NCBI GenBank assembly: GCA_002337145.1
Contig: DDFK01000001.1
Coordinates: forward strand, 1,209,501 to 1,273,500
DNA length: 64,000 nucleotides
Direction of reading: 5' to 3'
DNA from: Chitinophagaceae bacterium UBA1930
Lineage (GTDB): Bacteria; Bacteroidota; Bacteroidia; Chitinophagales; Chitinophagaceae
In this document: in pieces, positions 1-7,853 of the stretch
How the letters are laid out: the number at the start of each line of letters is the position of its first letter
How positions within the stretch are numbered: the first letter of the stretch is position 1
Position numbers and translations under genes: made by a program
The notes under the pieces: generated by a model
Database searches by the model: none
What the model was told of the DNA's origin: nothing
Seen by the model: only the letters and a program-made list of their open reading frames with translations

Positions 1-2
1 CT

Positions 3-740
3 ATTAAACTGGTGCATATTGAAACACCAGCCAACCCTACCATTCAATGTGTGGACATTGAAGCAGTAACCAAGCTTGCCAAACAGCACAGTATGATGGT
101 TACGGTTGACAATACATTTGCCACACCTTATTTGCAGCAGCCATTTAAGTATGGTGTTGACTTCGTGTTTCACTCTACCACCAAATTTTTAAATGGGCAT
201 GGCACGGCCATTGGCGGTGTATTGGTAGGCAAGGATATTGAACTGATGAAAACAAAAGTGTGGAAATGGTTTGCCTTACTGGGTGGCAATGCCAACCCCT
301 TTGATGCCTTTTTGTTAAGTACCGGCATGAAGACCTTGGAAGTAAGGATGGACAGGCATTGCGACAATGCCATGCAGGTTGCCCATTATTTACAGCAGCA
401 TAATGCCGTTGCCCAGGTAAACTATACTGGGCTGACTGACCACCCGGACCACGCCGTTTGTGCCAGGCAAATGAAGCACCCTGGAGCTTTGATGAGCTTT
501 GAACTGAAGGGCGGTTTGGATGCGGGAAAAAAATTCATTGACAGGTTACAGATGTGTGTACGTGCTGTAAGCCTGGGCACAGTTGATACATTGATTTCTC
601 ACCCCGCCAGCATGACCCATTTTAGTGTGCCAAGGGAAGAGCGGGTAAAATTCGGCATCAGCGATGGACTGATAAGATTGAGTGTAGGCATTGAGAACAT
701 TGCAGATATCTTGAACGACTTTGAACAGGCTCTACGATAA
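3..740 (+). CDS. Cys/Met metabolism PLP-dependent enzyme (cystathionine gamma-synthase / gamma-lyase type), 5' end outside window
   Basis: This is the C-terminal 60% or so of a fold-type I PLP enzyme of the Cys/Met metabolism family, which includes cystathionine gamma-synthase, cystathionine gamma-lyase and methionine gamma-lyase. The reading frame is open from the first bases (I-K-L-V-H-I-E-T-P), so the GTG at 12 is an internal codon. Visible motifs are the cofactor-contacting Asp in TVDNTFATP and the Schiff-base Lys in HSTTKFLNGH. The stretch SLGTVDTLISHPASMTH and the C-terminal RLSVGIENIADI are also characteristic. The missing N-terminus prevents a choice among synthase and lyase activities. 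Two small genes follow on the same strand with 20- and 29-base gaps and may be co-transcribed. Confidence 0.9.
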   Translation: MKLVHIETPANPTIQCVDIEAVTKLAKQHSMMVTVDNTFATPYLQQPFKYGVDFVFHSTTKFLNGHGTAIGGVLVGKDIELMKTKVWKWFALLGGNANPFDAFLLSTGMKTLEVRMDRHCDNAMQVAHYLQQHNAVAQVNYTGLTDHPDHAVCARQMKHPGALMSFELKGGLDAGKKFIDRLQMCVRAVSLGTVDTLISHPASMTHFSVPREERVKFGISDGLIRLSVGIENIADILNDFEQALR

Positions 741-760
741 CATTTAGAAACCTTTTTTTG

Positions 761-1693
761 ATGAGCAAAAAAATTGCAGTTGTTGGTGCGGGCATCAGTG
801 GATTGTCCACCGCCTATATGCTTCTTCAGGCAGGGCATACCGTTACTGTTTTCGCAAAAGCATTTTCGCCCAACATTACCTCTAACAAGGCAGCGGCATT
901 CTGGTTTCCATATCATGTACGCAATGATATACGTGCGGTGGAATGGTGCAGGAAAAGCTATGCATTCTTTAAAGAAAAAAGCAATGATACCGCAACGGGC
1001 ATACGCATGATTGATATTGTAAAAGCATGCAAACATGGCGTGGCCGATGAAACGAACTGGGTTGATTATATGCCGCCCACTACCTTGACCACATTACAGG
1101 ATCATGAATTGCCCAATGGGTATGACAAAGGTTATAAAGCGTTGGTGCCTTTAATTGAAACGCAGTTGTTTCTGCCCTGGCTGATGGAGCGATTGAGAGA
1201 ACAAGGAGCCGCCCTTGTTGAAAAAGAAATAAGCAGCTTACATACATTGCAGGAAACATTTGACATTGTGGTTAACTGCTCTGCATTGGGAGCAAGAACT
1301 TTGTGTAACGACGACACTGTTATTCCCGTTCGGGGCCAGGTTGCGTTGCTGGAGCCCGGCTACCCCGATTATATTTTTATTGACAACCAAACGCCATCGT
1401 ACATTGTTCCAAGAAAAGATGCGACCATTGTTGGTGGTACTTATGAAGAAGGTGTTGACGATGCGGTTGTTGATGAAAATGATTTGCAGCAAATATTGTC
1501 TAAAGCCTATGCTATTTTACCTGCATTGAAAAATAGAAAAATAATAGGCAGTTGGGCAGGGCTTCGTCCGTACAGAAAAGAAGTGCGGCTTGAAAGGGAT
1601 GGCAATATCATTCACAATTACGGACATGGCGGCAGCGGCTTTACCTTGAGTTTTGGTTGTGCCGAAGCAGTTGCCGCATTGATTCCACATTGA
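761..1693 (+). CDS. FAD-dependent D-amino-acid oxidase-like protein
   Basis: The product is a DAO-fold flavoprotein of about 310 residues, predicted to oxidise an amine such as a D-amino acid in the cytoplasm. The N-terminus carries the FAD-binding Rossmann motif VVGAGISGLSTAYML. Further on are the flavin-contacting segment AAAFWFPYH, a PVRGQVALLEPG strand, VGGTYEEG and the conserved C-terminal block SWAGLRPYR followed by NYGHGGSGFTLSFG, which closes the FAD site. Length and domain order match eukaryotic-type D-amino-acid and D-aspartate oxidases. There is no signal peptide. I chose the ATG at 761; a TTG codon directly in front of it is an unlikely start. The true substrate is unknown. Confidence 0.85.
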   Translation: MSKKIAVVGAGISGLSTAYMLLQAGHTVTVFAKAFSPNITSNKAAAFWFPYHVRNDIRAVEWCRKSYAFFKEKSNDTATGIRMIDIVKACKHGVADETNWVDYMPPTTLTTLQDHELPNGYDKGYKALVPLIETQLFLPWLMERLREQGAALVEKEISSLHTLQETFDIVVNCSALGARTLCNDDTVIPVRGQVALLEPGYPDYIFIDNQTPSYIVPRKDATIVGGTYEEGVDDAVVDENDLQQILSKAYAILPALKNRKIIGSWAGLRPYRKEVRLERDGNIIHNYGHGGSGFTLSFGCAEAVAALIPH

Positions 1694-1722
1694 TTGCTTA
1701 AAAGAAAACACAGGAGATATAC

Positions 1723-2172
1723 ATGAGCATTACCATTAGAAGGGCGACATTAAAAGACTGCAGCCGCTTATTGGAACTGATACACGAACTGGCTGTTTAT
1801 GAAAAGGCCCCGGATGAAGTAACCGTAACATTGGAACACTTTGAGCAGAGTGGCTTTGGCAACAACCCCGTATGGTGGGGTTTTGTAGCAGAAGAAGACA
1901 ATGCTATTCTTGGTTTTACTTTATACTATATACGTTATAGCACCTGGAAAGGCCAACGTATGTACCTAGAAGATTTTTTGGTTACCGAGCAGGCAAGGGG
2001 CAAAGGTATTGGCAAGCTGTTGTTTGACAGGCTGATTGAGGAAGCCAAAGAAAAAAAGCTGAATGCCATTGTTTGGCAAGTATTGCAGTGGAACGAACCC
2101 GCCATCAATTTCTATAAAAAATACAATGCCAGTTTTGATGGGGAGTGGTTTAATTGTGCAATCAGCTTATAG
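1723..2172 (+). CDS. GNAT acetyltransferase, spermidine/thialysine N-acetyltransferase (SSAT) type
   Basis: A GNAT acetyltransferase of 149 residues that transfers acetyl from acetyl-CoA to an amine. It belongs to the SSAT branch: the segment LYYIRYSTWKGQRMYLEDFL (residues about 67-86) matches the signature of eukaryotic SSAT1/SSAT2, and the acetyl-CoA loop QARGKGIG lies at residues 90-97. SSAT2 relatives acetylate thialysine, a sulfur analogue of lysine, rather than polyamines; the sequence alone does not settle which is used. It follows the oxidase gene by 29 bases on the same strand. A large stem-loop immediately downstream probably ends this transcript. Confidence 0.88.
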   Translation: MSITIRRATLKDCSRLLELIHELAVYEKAPDEVTVTLEHFEQSGFGNNPVWWGFVAEEDNAILGFTLYYIRYSTWKGQRMYLEDFLVTEQARGKGIGKLLFDRLIEEAKEKKLNAIVWQVLQWNEPAINFYKKYNASFDGEWFNCAISL

Positions 2173-2175
2173 CTG

Positions 2176-2223
2176 ATAGCCATTAACTTTTAGTAATATA
2201 CCTTTCTAAAAGCTAATGGCTAT
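2176..2223. terminator. Stem-loop between convergent genes
   Basis: Two 18-base arms (2176-2193 and 2206-2223) are complementary except for one position and enclose a 12-base AT-rich loop. The structure sits exactly between the stop codons of two converging genes (plus-strand acetyltransferase, minus-strand fabD). It has no U-tract, so it is a probable bidirectional terminator or mRNA 3' stabiliser rather than a textbook Rho-independent terminator. Confidence 0.55.
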
Positions 2224-2241
2224 TACAACTAAGTATTTCTA

Positions 2242-3135
2242 TTAATTCACACCGTCCACTACGGTTTCTTTATGGATTTTTTGAACCAGGCCTTGCAATA
2301 CTTTGCCGGGGCCAACTTCCGTAAAATGTGTTGCACCATCTGCTACCATTGCTTGTACGCTTTGCGTCCAACAAACGGCACCTGTTAACTGTGCTATTAA
2401 ATTTTCTTTTATTTCTGCTGGGTCTGTAACTGCTTTTGCTACCACATTCTGGTAAACAGGACAAAGTGGGCTGTTAAAAGCTGTGGCTTCAATAGCTGCA
2501 GCCAACTCTTCTTTTGCAGGGGCCATTAATGGGCTATGGAATGCACCACCAACAGGCAGCACCAATGCACGTTTTGCACCAGCTGCTTTCATTCGTTCGC
2601 AGGCAATTTCAATGCCTTTTATAGAGCCGCTTATAACCAGTTGACCAGGGCAGTTGTAATTGGCAGCAACAACAACTTCACCAGTTTCGTTTTGTACAAC
2701 GGCACAAATTTCTTCTACTTTATCATCGGCCAAAGCCAATACTGCGGCCATGGTGCTTGGGTTAATCTCACAGGCTTTCTGCATGGCATTGGCACGTATG
2801 CTTACCAGCTTCAGGGCATCTTCAAAGCTTAAGGTATGGTTAGCCACCAATGCAGAAAACTCGCCCAATGAATGTCCGGCAACCATATCGGGTTTTACAT
2901 CGTTCAAGGTTTTATAGGCAATTACAGAGTGCAGAAAAACGGCAGGCTGTGTTACATTGGTCTGCTTCAGTTGTTCATCTGTTCCCTCAAACATGATATC
3001 GCTGATACGGAAGCCGAGAATGGTATTGGCTTGTTCAAACAAATCTTTTGCAAGCGTATTCGTTTCGTACAGGTTTTTTCCCATGCCACTGAACTGTGAA
3101 CCCTGACCCGGAAAAACATAAGCGTGTTTACTCAT
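2242..3135 (-). CDS. fabD: Malonyl-CoA:ACP transacylase
   Basis: FabD moves malonyl from malonyl-CoA to acyl carrier protein, supplying the extender unit for type II fatty acid synthesis in the cytoplasm. The 297 residues include the N-terminal QGSQ motif (11-14), the nucleophile elbow GHSLGE with Ser89, the substrate-binding Arg in SIRANAMQ and the catalytic His200 in GGAFHSPLM. Length and motif spacing are normal for the family. It lies 36 bases downstream of folE on the same strand and is probably the last gene of the pterin operon. A sequence close to the -7 box (TTACTTTG, minus strand 3164-3157) just upstream may give it its own promoter. Confidence 0.97.
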   Translation of the reverse strand: MSKHAYVFPGQGSQFSGMGKNLYETNTLAKDLFEQANTILGFRISDIMFEGTDEQLKQTNVTQPAVFLHSVIAYKTLNDVKPDMVAGHSLGEFSALVANHTLSFEDALKLVSIRANAMQKACEINPSTMAAVLALADDKVEEICAVVQNETGEVVVAANYNCPGQLVISGSIKGIEIACERMKAAGAKRALVLPVGGAFHSPLMAPAKEELAAAIEATAFNSPLCPVYQNVVAKAVTDPAEIKENLIAQLTGAVCWTQSVQAMVADGATHFTEVGPGKVLQGLVQKIHKETVVDGVN

Positions 3136-3171
3136 ATAGCATTTTATTTAGTGGTGCAAAGTAAGCACAAC

Positions 3172-3768
3172 TTAGTCCAAATTCTTACTAATCAATTTCA
3201 GGAATTCGTTCCTGGTAGGATACTTTTCAAACTCCCCAAAAAAGGCCGATGTGGTGGTAACGGAATTCTGTTTCTGTACGCCACGCATCATCATGCACAA
3301 GTGTTTGGCTTCAATAACAACAGCAACACCAAGTGGGTTCAATGATTCCTTGATTGCATCCAATATCTGTGTGGTCAGTCTTTCCTGTACCTGTAAACGT
3401 CTTGCATATACATCCACCACCCGTGCAATTTTGCTAAGGCCCGTGATGGTTCCATTGGGAATATAGGCCACATGGGCCTTGCCAAAAAAGGGCAGCATGT
3501 GGTGTTCGCACATAGAAAACAGTTCTATGTCTTTCACAATAATCATTTCGCTAACATCTTCATGAAACCTGGCACTTTCTATAATAGCTTTTGCATCCTG
3601 TGCATAGCCCTGTGTAAGAAACTGCATGGCTTTTGCCATTCGTTCAGGTGTCTTCAATAGCCCTTCACGCTGTGCATCTTCGCCCAGTAGCGTCAATGCG
3701 TTTCCATAAATATCTTTCAACCCTTCTGTGGTTGCTTCGTCGTAGTGGTCAACTTTCTTGTATGCCAT
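3172..3768 (-). CDS. folE: GTP cyclohydrolase I
   Basis: FolE converts GTP to 7,8-dihydroneopterin triphosphate, the first step of folate and other pterin pathways. The 198-residue protein has the zinc ligands Cys87 and His90 in MCEHHMLPFFGKAHVAY and Cys158 in HLCMMMRGVQ, plus the family signatures KIARVVDVYARRLQVQERLT and SAFFG. It is the canonical zinc-dependent type IA enzyme. It follows the pterin synthase gene at 3779 with only ten bases between them, so the product of FolE is the direct substrate of enzymes encoded by the same transcript. Confidence 0.97.
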   Translation of the reverse strand: MAYKKVDHYDEATTEGLKDIYGNALTLLGEDAQREGLLKTPERMAKAMQFLTQGYAQDAKAIIESARFHEDVSEMIIVKDIELFSMCEHHMLPFFGKAHVAYIPNGTITGLSKIARVVDVYARRLQVQERLTTQILDAIKESLNPLGVAVVIEAKHLCMMMRGVQKQNSVTTTSAFFGEFEKYPTRNEFLKLISKNLD

Positions 3769-3778
3769 AGTGTGCTTA

Positions 3779-4198
3779 TTAAACAGGGTACTCTACAAAA
3801 TTCCGCTGTGTTTCGTACAGCCTCACCTGCAGGTCCAACTTCTCATCAATCTGCTTACGCAGTAAATTATAAATTACTATCACAATATTTTCTGCTGTTG
3901 GGTTCAGCGATTTAAAATACTGCACGTCAAGGTTCAGGTTCTTATGATCAAACCTGTCCAGCACTTCGGCCTTAACCAGGTCGCTCAGTATTTTAAGGTC
4001 CATTACATAACCGGTTTCTGCATCCACTTCGCCTACCACTTTTATTTCCAGTTCGTAGTTATGTCCATGGAAATTTTTGTTGGCACAAAGACCAAACACT
4101 TCCCTGTTTTTCTCTTCGCTCCACGCAGCATTGTACAGCTTATGTGCTGCATTGAAATGCTCCCTTCTATAAACGGCAACCCTGTTATTGGCCATCAT
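3779..4198 (-). CDS. 6-pyruvoyl-tetrahydropterin synthase / QueD family protein, copy 1
   Basis: A 139-residue member of the 6-pyruvoyltetrahydropterin synthase / 6-carboxytetrahydropterin synthase (QueD) fold, acting on dihydroneopterin triphosphate made by FolE. The zinc ligands are present (His19 in HFNAAH, His44 and His46 in FHGHNY). So are the catalytic Cys38, the Asp84-His85 pair in FDHKNLNLDV and the pterin-anchoring Glu129 in LYETQR. The GxCANxxFHGHNY and DHKNL blocks look more like eukaryotic PTPS than like E. coli QueD. ATG occurs twice in a row at the start (4198 and 4195). It is the middle gene of a run in which a close paralogue lies directly upstream. Confidence 0.93.
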   Translation of the reverse strand: MMANNRVAVYRREHFNAAHKLYNAAWSEEKNREVFGLCANKNFHGHNYELEIKVVGEVDAETGYVMDLKILSDLVKAEVLDRFDHKNLNLDVQYFKSLNPTAENIVIVIYNLLRKQIDEKLDLQVRLYETQRNFVEYPV

Positions 4199-4233
4199 AA
4201 AATTATAAACAATGATAAAAGGAATTGGTTCGG

Positions 4234-4644
4234 TTAATCGCCAAAATACTCCACGTAAATCCGTTGTGTCTCGTACAGCTTAATGCAATGCAGCTGTACT
4301 TCTTTGGGCAATTGTGGGGCAAGCTGCTGCCAAATGGCAATGGCCAGGTTTTCTGTGCTGCACATTTTGTCTGCCATAAAATCCACATCCATATTCAGGT
4401 TCTTATGGTCAAGCTTATCAATTACAGATTCCTTGATGAGAATGCTGAGTTTCTTTACATCGTACAGAAAGCCAGTTTCCGCATCGGGCACCCCTTTTAT
4501 GGTTACATATAGATCGTAGTTATGCCCATGCCAGTTTTCGTTGGCACAAACGCCAAACATCTGTTCGTTTTTTTCCTTGCTCCACTTGGGGTTGTAGAGT
4601 TTGTGGGCGGCATTAAAATGTTCCTGTCTTGTTAGATACACCAT
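4234..4644 (-). CDS. 6-pyruvoyl-tetrahydropterin synthase / QueD family protein, copy 2
   Basis: A second, 136-residue member of the same family, 35 bases upstream of copy 1 and clearly its paralogue. Zinc ligands His14, His39 and His41 are intact, as are the catalytic Cys33, Asp79-His80 in LDHKNLNMDV and Glu125 in LYETQR. The frame is open much further upstream, but the ATG at 4644 is right: family homology begins there (VYLTRQEHFNAAH) and a Bacteroidota-type promoter sits 25 bases in front of it. Because both copies keep every known active-site residue, they may make different products, or one may serve queuosine and the other another pterin. Confidence 0.93.
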   Translation of the reverse strand: MVYLTRQEHFNAAHKLYNPKWSKEKNEQMFGVCANENWHGHNYDLYVTIKGVPDAETGFLYDVKKLSILIKESVIDKLDHKNLNMDVDFMADKMCSTENLAIAIWQQLAPQLPKEVQLHCIKLYETQRIYVEYFGD

Positions 4645-4668
4645 CACTTCAAAAATTCTGTTTGGGTG

Positions 4669-4700
4669 CAAAGGTAGGAAAAGCCGATAGGTATTGGCAA
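4669..4700 (-). promoter_or_regulatory. Bacteroidota-type promoter for the pterin/fabD operon
   Basis: On the minus strand, TACCTTTG (4676-4669) is a perfect match to the -7 consensus TAnnTTTG. A TTG at 4700-4698 lies 21 bases upstream as the -33 element. The implied transcript would begin about 20 bases before the ATG of pterin synthase copy 2 at 4644. Confidence 0.6.
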
Positions 4701-4827
4701 CTGGCCGTTTGCTAAAAGCAATATTTTCAGGCATGGCCTGTGTTAACATAGAAAGCAACCAGTTGCCACCGTTTGCCTTTAGTGAAAAACAGTCCCCATC
4801 AGCATAATTTTCTGCAACTTTACAGCA

Positions 4828-5496
4828 ATGAAAGTGGTTATTACAGCAGCTACACAGGGCGAATGGATGCCCAGTTACTCCAACATCAATCAACTGTACA
4901 CCGGGGGCAATGAGCGGTTGCAGGTATCGTTTCACCAAAGCGGTGTGGGCATGTTGGGCACGGCCGTTTCGCTGACAAGGCTGGTATATGATAAGCGACC
5001 TGACTTGATTATACAGGCAGGCATTGCTGGTACGTTTGATACCAACATGCAATTGGGGAAAGTATTGGCTGTTGGCAAAGAAAGCCTGGGAGATATGGGT
5101 GTATTGGAGAACGGGATTTGGAAAGATGTATTTGATATGCAACTGGAGCAAGCCGATTGTCCACCTTATGAAAAAGGCAGTTTACCCAACCCCTGGCTTT
5201 CGCAGTACAACCTGGAAAACCTTGTTGAAGTAAACAGCATTACCATAAACGAAATAAGTACGGACCCAAACCGCATTGAGCAATTACTGAAAAAATACAA
5301 CCCTGTAATTGAAAGTATGGAAGGGGCCGCCTTGCATTATGTGTGCAGGCAAATGAATGTTCCGTTTATGCAGGTGCGTGCCCTTAGCAATTATGTGGGC
5401 GAACGTGACAAAACAAAATGGCAGATAAAACTGGCCATCAACAATTTGAATGATGTGTTATTGAAACTGATTGATAAGCTATATACAAAGCAATAA
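4828..5496 (+). CDS. mqnB: Futalosine hydrolase
   Basis: MqnB splits futalosine into hypoxanthine and dehypoxanthine futalosine, the second committed step of the alternative (futalosine) menaquinone pathway. The 222-residue protein has the nucleoside phosphorylase/MTAN fold. The base-binding loop reads QAGIAGTFD, and the catalytic segment ESMEGAALHYVC (MEGAA) lies in the C-terminal third, followed by the Asn and Arg contacts in VRALSNYVGERD. Only three bases separate its stop from the next gene, which catalyses a later step of the same pathway, so the assignment is strongly supported by context. Confidence 0.94.
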   Translation: MKVVITAATQGEWMPSYSNINQLYTGGNERLQVSFHQSGVGMLGTAVSLTRLVYDKRPDLIIQAGIAGTFDTNMQLGKVLAVGKESLGDMGVLENGIWKDVFDMQLEQADCPPYEKGSLPNPWLSQYNLENLVEVNSITINEISTDPNRIEQLLKKYNPVIESMEGAALHYVCRQMNVPFMQVRALSNYVGERDKTKWQIKLAINNLNDVLLKLIDKLYTKQ

Positions 5497-5499
5497 GAA

Positions 5500-6333
5500 A
5501 TGAAACTTACACTTGGATTTTCGCCATGCCCTAACGATACTTTTATTTTTGATGCACTTGTAAACAAGAAGATAGATACCGAGGGACTGGAATTTGAAAC
5601 AGTATTGGAAGATGTGCAGACCCTTAATCAATGGGCATTGCAGGGCAGGCTGGATTTTTCTAAAATCAGTTATGGCGTGTTGCCCTTGGTACTTGACCAT
5701 TATGTTTTGCTGAATAGTGGCGGTGCTTTGGGGATGGGCGTTGGCCCATTGTTAATCAGCAAGGAACCGATTGCAAGCGAGCAGGTTACCAATTGCGTGA
5801 TAGGCATTCCCGGCATAAACACCACTGCACATTTATTGTTTTCATTGGCCTACCCTAATGCTACGAACAAGCAGTTTATGGTGTTTCATGAAATTGAAGA
5901 TGCTGTATTAAGTGGCAAGGTAGATGCTGGTGTGATTATTCACGAAAACCGTTTTACCTACCAGGCAAAGGGCCTGCATAAAATTGTTGACCTTGGTGCA
6001 TATTGGGAACAACAATTGCAGGTACCGATACCATTGGGTGGTATTGTGGCTAATAAAAAAATGGACAACAATATAGCTTTGAAAGTGGATAGATTGATTA
6101 AGCAAAGTTTGGAATATGCGTTTGCCAATTACCCATTGATTACAGATTATGTAAAACAGCATTCACAAGAAATGAGTGAAGCCGTAATGAAGCAGCATAT
6201 TGATTTGTATGTAAATGATTACTCGCTTGGCTTGGGCGATGATGGAAGGAAAGCTGTGTTAAAGTTGATGGAAGTTTATGGGCAATTGCATCCAATAACA
6301 AATGTGCATGCGAAAGAAATTTTTATACGGTGA
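5500..6333 (+). CDS. mqnD: 1,4-dihydroxy-6-naphthoate synthase
   Basis: MqnD turns cyclic dehypoxanthine futalosine into 1,4-dihydroxy-6-naphthoate for menaquinone synthesis. The 277-residue protein has a periplasmic-binding-protein-like fold. Typical blocks are the N-terminal LGFSPCPNDTFIFDAL, FSKISYGVLP and the catalytic HEN in VIIHENRFTY. It is co-transcribed with mqnB. The mqnA and mqnC genes are not in this window. The end of the gene directly abuts a 144-base repeat element with inverted termini. Confidence 0.95.
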   Translation: MKLTLGFSPCPNDTFIFDALVNKKIDTEGLEFETVLEDVQTLNQWALQGRLDFSKISYGVLPLVLDHYVLLNSGGALGMGVGPLLISKEPIASEQVTNCVIGIPGINTTAHLLFSLAYPNATNKQFMVFHEIEDAVLSGKVDAGVIIHENRFTYQAKGLHKIVDLGAYWEQQLQVPIPLGGIVANKKMDNNIALKVDRLIKQSLEYAFANYPLITDYVKQHSQEMSEAVMKQHIDLYVNDYSLGLGDDGRKAVLKLMEVYGQLHPITNVHAKEIFIR

Positions 6334-6334
6334 C

Positions 6335-6478
6335 TTTGCACACGGATAATACGGATTAGATAGATTGTATTGATTCTATCCTGTTTGGTAAAATTAATAA
6401 TAGTGCTTATTAATCTACATACTGCGAAGCAGTATAAAATCAGTGTATATCCGTTCATCCGTTATATCCGTGTGCAAA
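6335..6478. repeat. MITE-like element with 22-bp terminal inverted repeats
   Basis: The 144 bases between the convergent mqnD and photolyase genes are bounded by inverted arms at 6335-6356 and 6457-6478. The arms agree at 20 of 22 positions when one is reverse-complemented; their cores are variants of CACGGATAATACGGAT. The interior is AT-rich, carries no ORF and contains a small hairpin (ACTGC-GAA-GCAGT). This resembles a miniature transposable element or an interspersed palindromic repeat. No target-site duplication is evident, and it could instead act as a long terminator structure. Confidence 0.55.
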
Positions 6479-7792
6479 CTATTTATCTTGCTTCAAAGCT
6501 TTTGCATATACTTCCAACACCCGCTTTCTTGCATCTTCATGTTTAATGATGGGTTTTGCATAATTGAACCCTTCAAATTCAGGCACCCATTTACGGATGT
6601 ATTTCAAGTCCTTGTCAAACCGTTCTGTTTGCAGTGCAGGATTGAACACACGGAAATAAGGTGCGGCATCGCAACCACTACCAGCAGCCCATTGCCAGCC
6701 ACCATTGTTTGCAGCAAAGTCAAAGTCCAACAGTTTTTTTGCAAAGTAGGCTTCGCCCCAACGCCAGTCAATCAATAAATGCTTGGTGAGGAATGAGGCA
6801 ACAATCATGCGTACACGGTTGTGCATAAAGCCTGTTGCATTCAGCTCACGCATACCGGCATCCACAATGGGGTAGCCTGTATTGCCATTGCACCATTGCT
6901 GAAACTCTTTTTCGTTGTTACGCCACTGTATCAAATCGTATTCTCTTTTAAAGGCATAACCCTTTTGCACATGCGGAAAGTGGTGGATGATCATGTGGTA
7001 AAAATCACGCCAGATCAATTCGTTCAAATAGGTTTCGTTTAACTCCAATGCTTTACGTGCAGCTTCTCTTATACTAATGGTACCAAAACGGAAGTGCACG
7101 CCCAAATGGGTGGTGCCATGTATGGCAGGATAATCACGCTGCTCGGTGTACTTACTGATGATTGCTGCATTGAGTTCCTTTGCAGGAAAAGCTTCGCCCA
7201 CATTTTTAAAGCCCATACTTTTTACTGATGGAATGCGGCTTGCCGTCTGTTGGTAGAAGTTGGAAAAATATTTTTTTGTAGGATATGCTTTCACATGGAA
7301 TGGCTTTAAAACGGCTTTCCATTTTTTGCTGTATGGTGTAAAAATGGTGTAGGGTTTTCCATCATCTTTTATCACTTCGTCTTTCTCAAAAATCACCTGG
7401 TCTTTGTAGGTATGTAAAGATGCAGCATGCTGCTGCAAAAGTTGCCCTATCTGTTCATCGCGTTGAAGTGCATACAATTCGTAATCGTGGTTGGTAAATA
7501 CTTTTTCTACCTGGTATTGATGCAGCAGTTTCTTGAAGGCATTGATGGGCGTATCGTAATATACTTGTAAGCTGCTACCCAGCTCAAGCAATTGCTGTTG
7601 CATGTCTTCAATAGCAGCATGAATGAATTCAACCCGCCTGTCGTCCTTGTCTTCCAGTTCATCCAAAATATTTTTATCAAATACAAATACCGGAACAACA
7701 GGGTTGCTGCTTTTCAATGCATGGTATAGGGCAGCATTATCGGTTAAACGAAGGTCCCTTCTGAACCAGACAATATTTACGATTGGCTTCAT
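6479..7792 (-). CDS. phrB: Deoxyribodipyrimidine photolyase (cryptochrome/photolyase family)
   Basis: A DNA photolyase of 437 residues that uses blue light and FAD to split UV-induced cyclobutane pyrimidine dimers. The N-terminal antenna domain opens with VWFRRDLRLTDN. The FAD domain contains TGFMHNRVRMIVASFLTKHL, IDWRWGEAYF, and the hallmark block DFDFAANNGGWQWAAGSG followed by PYFRVFNP. Length and signatures are those of class I CPD photolyases. The ATG at 7792 is preferred over a preceding TTG at 7795. The gene lies downstream of the class IV aminotransferase, with a possible promoter between them. Confidence 0.95.
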   Translation of the reverse strand: MKPIVNIVWFRRDLRLTDNAALYHALKSSNPVVPVFVFDKNILDELEDKDDRRVEFIHAAIEDMQQQLLELGSSLQVYYDTPINAFKKLLHQYQVEKVFTNHDYELYALQRDEQIGQLLQQHAASLHTYKDQVIFEKDEVIKDDGKPYTIFTPYSKKWKAVLKPFHVKAYPTKKYFSNFYQQTASRIPSVKSMGFKNVGEAFPAKELNAAIISKYTEQRDYPAIHGTTHLGVHFRFGTISIREAARKALELNETYLNELIWRDFYHMIIHHFPHVQKGYAFKREYDLIQWRNNEKEFQQWCNGNTGYPIVDAGMRELNATGFMHNRVRMIVASFLTKHLLIDWRWGEAYFAKKLLDFDFAANNGGWQWAAGSGCDAAPYFRVFNPALQTERFDKDLKYIRKWVPEFEGFNYAKPIIKHEDARKRVLEVYAKALKQDK

Positions 7793-7821
7793 CAATACAG
7801 TTTAGTTGCTTAACAACTTTG

Positions 7822-7853
7822 CAAAGGAAAGGTTCAGAACAGGGGCTGAATAA
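7822..7853 (-). promoter_or_regulatory. Possible promoter for the photolyase gene
   Basis: Minus-strand TTCCTTTG at 7829-7822 differs from the TAnnTTTG consensus at one base. A TTTA sits 21 bases upstream in the -33 position, inside the end of the aminotransferase gene. Distance to the photolyase ATG (30 bases) is close to that of the better promoter at 4669-4700. Confidence 0.35.

Noticed and set aside
3157..3164. A separate promoter for fabD (TTACTTTG on the minus strand).
   Set aside because: The box differs from consensus at one base and no -33 element lies at the right distance. It is mentioned only as a possibility in the fabD entry.
4645..5151. Upstream extension of the second pterin synthase frame, giving a 305-residue protein.
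   Set aside because: The added part overlaps mqnB on the other strand and has no family similarity. Family homology starts at 4644 and a promoter lies between 4669 and 4700.
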